From positions 620,001-684,000 of the forward strand of contig NZ_CP099399.1 in assembly GCF_024721175.1 (NCBI RefSeq): DNA of 64,000 bases, read 5' to 3'. The translations under genes and the position numbers were made by a program. Positions 62,840 through 64,000 of this stretch are shown here, piece by piece. Below the pieces are notes generated by a model. The model saw only the letters and a program-made list of their open reading frames with translations, did not search any database and was not told the origin of the DNA. Source of the stretch: Rhizobium sp. Pop5. GTDB lineage: Bacteria; Pseudomonadota; Alphaproteobacteria; Rhizobiales; Rhizobiaceae. Position 1 is the first letter of the stretch; each line of letters starts with the position of its first letter.

Positions 62840-64000
62840 TCAGGCCTGCGTGCCGCCGACCGTGATCTGATCCATGCGCAGATGCGGCTGGCCGACGCCG
62901 ACGGGAACCCATTGGCCGGCCTTACCGCAATTGCCGATGCCGGTGTCGAGCTTCATGTCGTTGCCGATCATCGATACCCGCTTCATCGCATCCGGCCCGT
63001 TGCCGATCAGCATCGCGCCCTTGATCGGCGCACCGATCTTGCCGTTCTCGATCAGGTAAGCCTCGGTGCAACCGAAGACGAACTTGCCGGAGGTGATGTC
63101 CACCTGGCCGCCACCGAAGGAGACGGCATAGATGCCCTTTTTCACCGAGGCGATGATCTCGTCCGGCGTTTTATCCCCGCCGAGCATATAGGTGTTGGTC
63201 ATGCGCGGCATCGGCACATGCGCGTAGCCCTGGCGGCGACCGTTGCCGGTGGGCTCCATGCCCATCAGCCGGGCATTTTGCCGGTCCTGCATATAGCCGA
63301 CGAGCTTGCCGTTCTCGATCAGCACATTATAGGCGGACGGCGTGCCTTCGTCGTCAATGGTGATCGAGCCGCGGCGGCTGTCGATCGTGCCGTCGTCGAC
63401 GACGGTCACGCCGGGAGCCGCCACCATCTGGCCGAGGAGGCCGGCAAAGGCCGACGTTTTCTTGCGATTGAAATCGCCTTCCAGCCCGTGGCCGACGGCC
63501 TCGTGCAGCATGACGCCCGGCCAGCCGGAGCCGAGAACGACGTCCATCGTGCCCGCCGGCGCGTCGATGGCTTCGAGATTGACGAGCGCCTGGCGCAATG
63601 CCTCGTCCGCACCCAGCTTCCAGCTTCCCGTCGCAATGAAATCGCCGAAACCGATGCGGCCGCCCTGGCCGTAGGAGCCGCTTTCCTGCCGCTCGCCTTC
63701 GCCGACCACGACGGAGACATTGATGCGCGTCATCGGCCGGATGTCCTTCACGCGATGGCCATCGGCGCGCAGGATGTCGACCACCTGCCAGCTTGCCGCA
63801 ACCGACGCGGTGACCTGTCTCACCTTGTCGTTCTTGTTCCTGAGATAGGCGTCGATCTCTGTCAGCACCTTTACCTTCTCCTCGAAGGTCGGCGAGCCGA
63901 TCGGATTGTCGTCGGTATAGAGCTTGCGGTTCGTACCCTGGGGCGCTGCCGCGTAAGAGCCGGAATAGCCGCGCGTTACGGCGCCGACCGCATCGGCTGC
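62840..64000 (-). CDS. tldD: metalloprotease TldD, C-terminal part (runs off right edge)
   Basis: The frame is open from the right edge to the stop at 62840, giving 386 codons; TldD is about 470-480, so roughly the first 90 are outside the window. The HExxxH zinc motif is in [20 protein letters not shown] near the middle of the visible part. Other TldD features include [15 protein letters not shown] at the edge and the C-terminal [20 protein letters not shown]. TldD with TldE processes peptides such as microcin B17 and degrades CcdA in E. coli. The start codon is beyond the window. No partner tldE lies inside this window. Confidence 0.96.
   Translation of the reverse strand, partial: AADAVGAVTRGYSGSYAAAPQGTNRKLYTDDNPIGSPTFEEKVKVLTEIDAYLRNKNDKVRQVTASVAASWQVVDILRADGHRVKDIRPMTRINVSVVVGEGERQESGSYGQGGRIGFGDFIATGSWKLGADEALRQALVNLEAIDAPAGTMDVVLGSGWPGVMLHEAVGHGLEGDFNRKKTSAFAGLLGQMVAAPGVTVVDDGTIDSRRGSITIDDEGTPSAYNVLIENGKLVGYMQDRQNARLMGMEPTGNGRRQGYAHVPMPRMTNTYMLGGDKTPDEIIASVKKGIYAVSFGGGQVDITSGKFVFGCTEAYLIENGKIGAPIKGAMLIGNGPDAMKRVSMIGNDMKLDTGIGNCGKAGQWVPVGVGQPHLRMDQITVGGTQA

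Overview
The window looks like chromosomal DNA of a Rhizobium of the R. etli / R. leguminosarum type. The evidence is GC-rich coding sequence with strong third-position bias, several families concentrated in Rhizobiales (DUF982, DUF1217, DUF1344, BA14K, a DUF6101-like protein), a RibB with a decayed RibA half, and small palindromic intergenic repeats typical of rhizobial genomes. The species call is an inference from protein style; no database search was possible. I see no tRNA, rRNA, CRISPR array, prophage or IS transposase. The one clear mobile element is a group II intron.

Layout. 1-6.3 kb: the 3' end of an aroA-like gene, a DUF2207 membrane protein, purD, a small secreted protein and a Cache-type chemoreceptor. 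6.3-16.2 kb: DUF523, glyS (no glyQ beside it), tex, cfa, a histidine phosphatase, a MipA-like outer-membrane protein, ubiA and a DUF6101-like gene whose leader resembles a glycine riboswitch. 16.5-19.9 kb: a giant 1,111-residue protein made of about ten DUF1217-like modules. 19.9-27 kb: an FAD-linked hydroxyacid dehydrogenase, a Sua5-type tRNA t6A enzyme, a GbcA/Stc2-like Rieske oxygenase, a BA14K protein, DUF982 and a CorA/ZntB-type transporter. 27-34.5 kb: an acyl-CoA dehydrogenase/crotonase pair, a metallo-beta-lactamase-fold hydrolase, a divergent SDR/HxlR pair sharing an inverted-repeat operator, and two coupled RNA methyltransferase genes.

34.5-41.8 kb: DUF4424, a second chemoreceptor ending in a CheR/CheB-type pentapeptide, a group II intron inserted just after that gene's terminator, and dxs. 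42-48.9 kb: pirin, SDR, xseB and a histone-deacetylase-like gene on one strand, a hotdog thioesterase, the bioMNY biotin ECF transporter and a YcaQ-type DNA glycosylase. 49-57.9 kb: ribB (RibBX type), aroC, a CHASE-PAS-PAS-GGDEF-EAL c-di-GMP protein, DUF1344, a phosphatase, fabI and a DnaJ-like protein. 58-64 kb: a small lipoprotein, pdxH, a polysaccharide deacetylase, a D,D-carboxypeptidase with a SPOR domain, a MazG-like pyrophosphohydrolase, a GNAT acetyltransferase and tldD running off the right edge.

Most genes are core metabolism or housekeeping (purine, riboflavin, chorismate, isoprenoid, ubiquinone, PLP, fatty acid, translation). Accessory signal is concentrated in the DUF1217 repeat protein, the riboswitch-like leader, the intron and the intergenic repeat families. 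I found no convincing new defence or mobile system. The best candidates for undescribed biology are the riboswitch-like leader, the twin hairpins upstream of the Rieske oxygenase gene and the DUF1217 module array.
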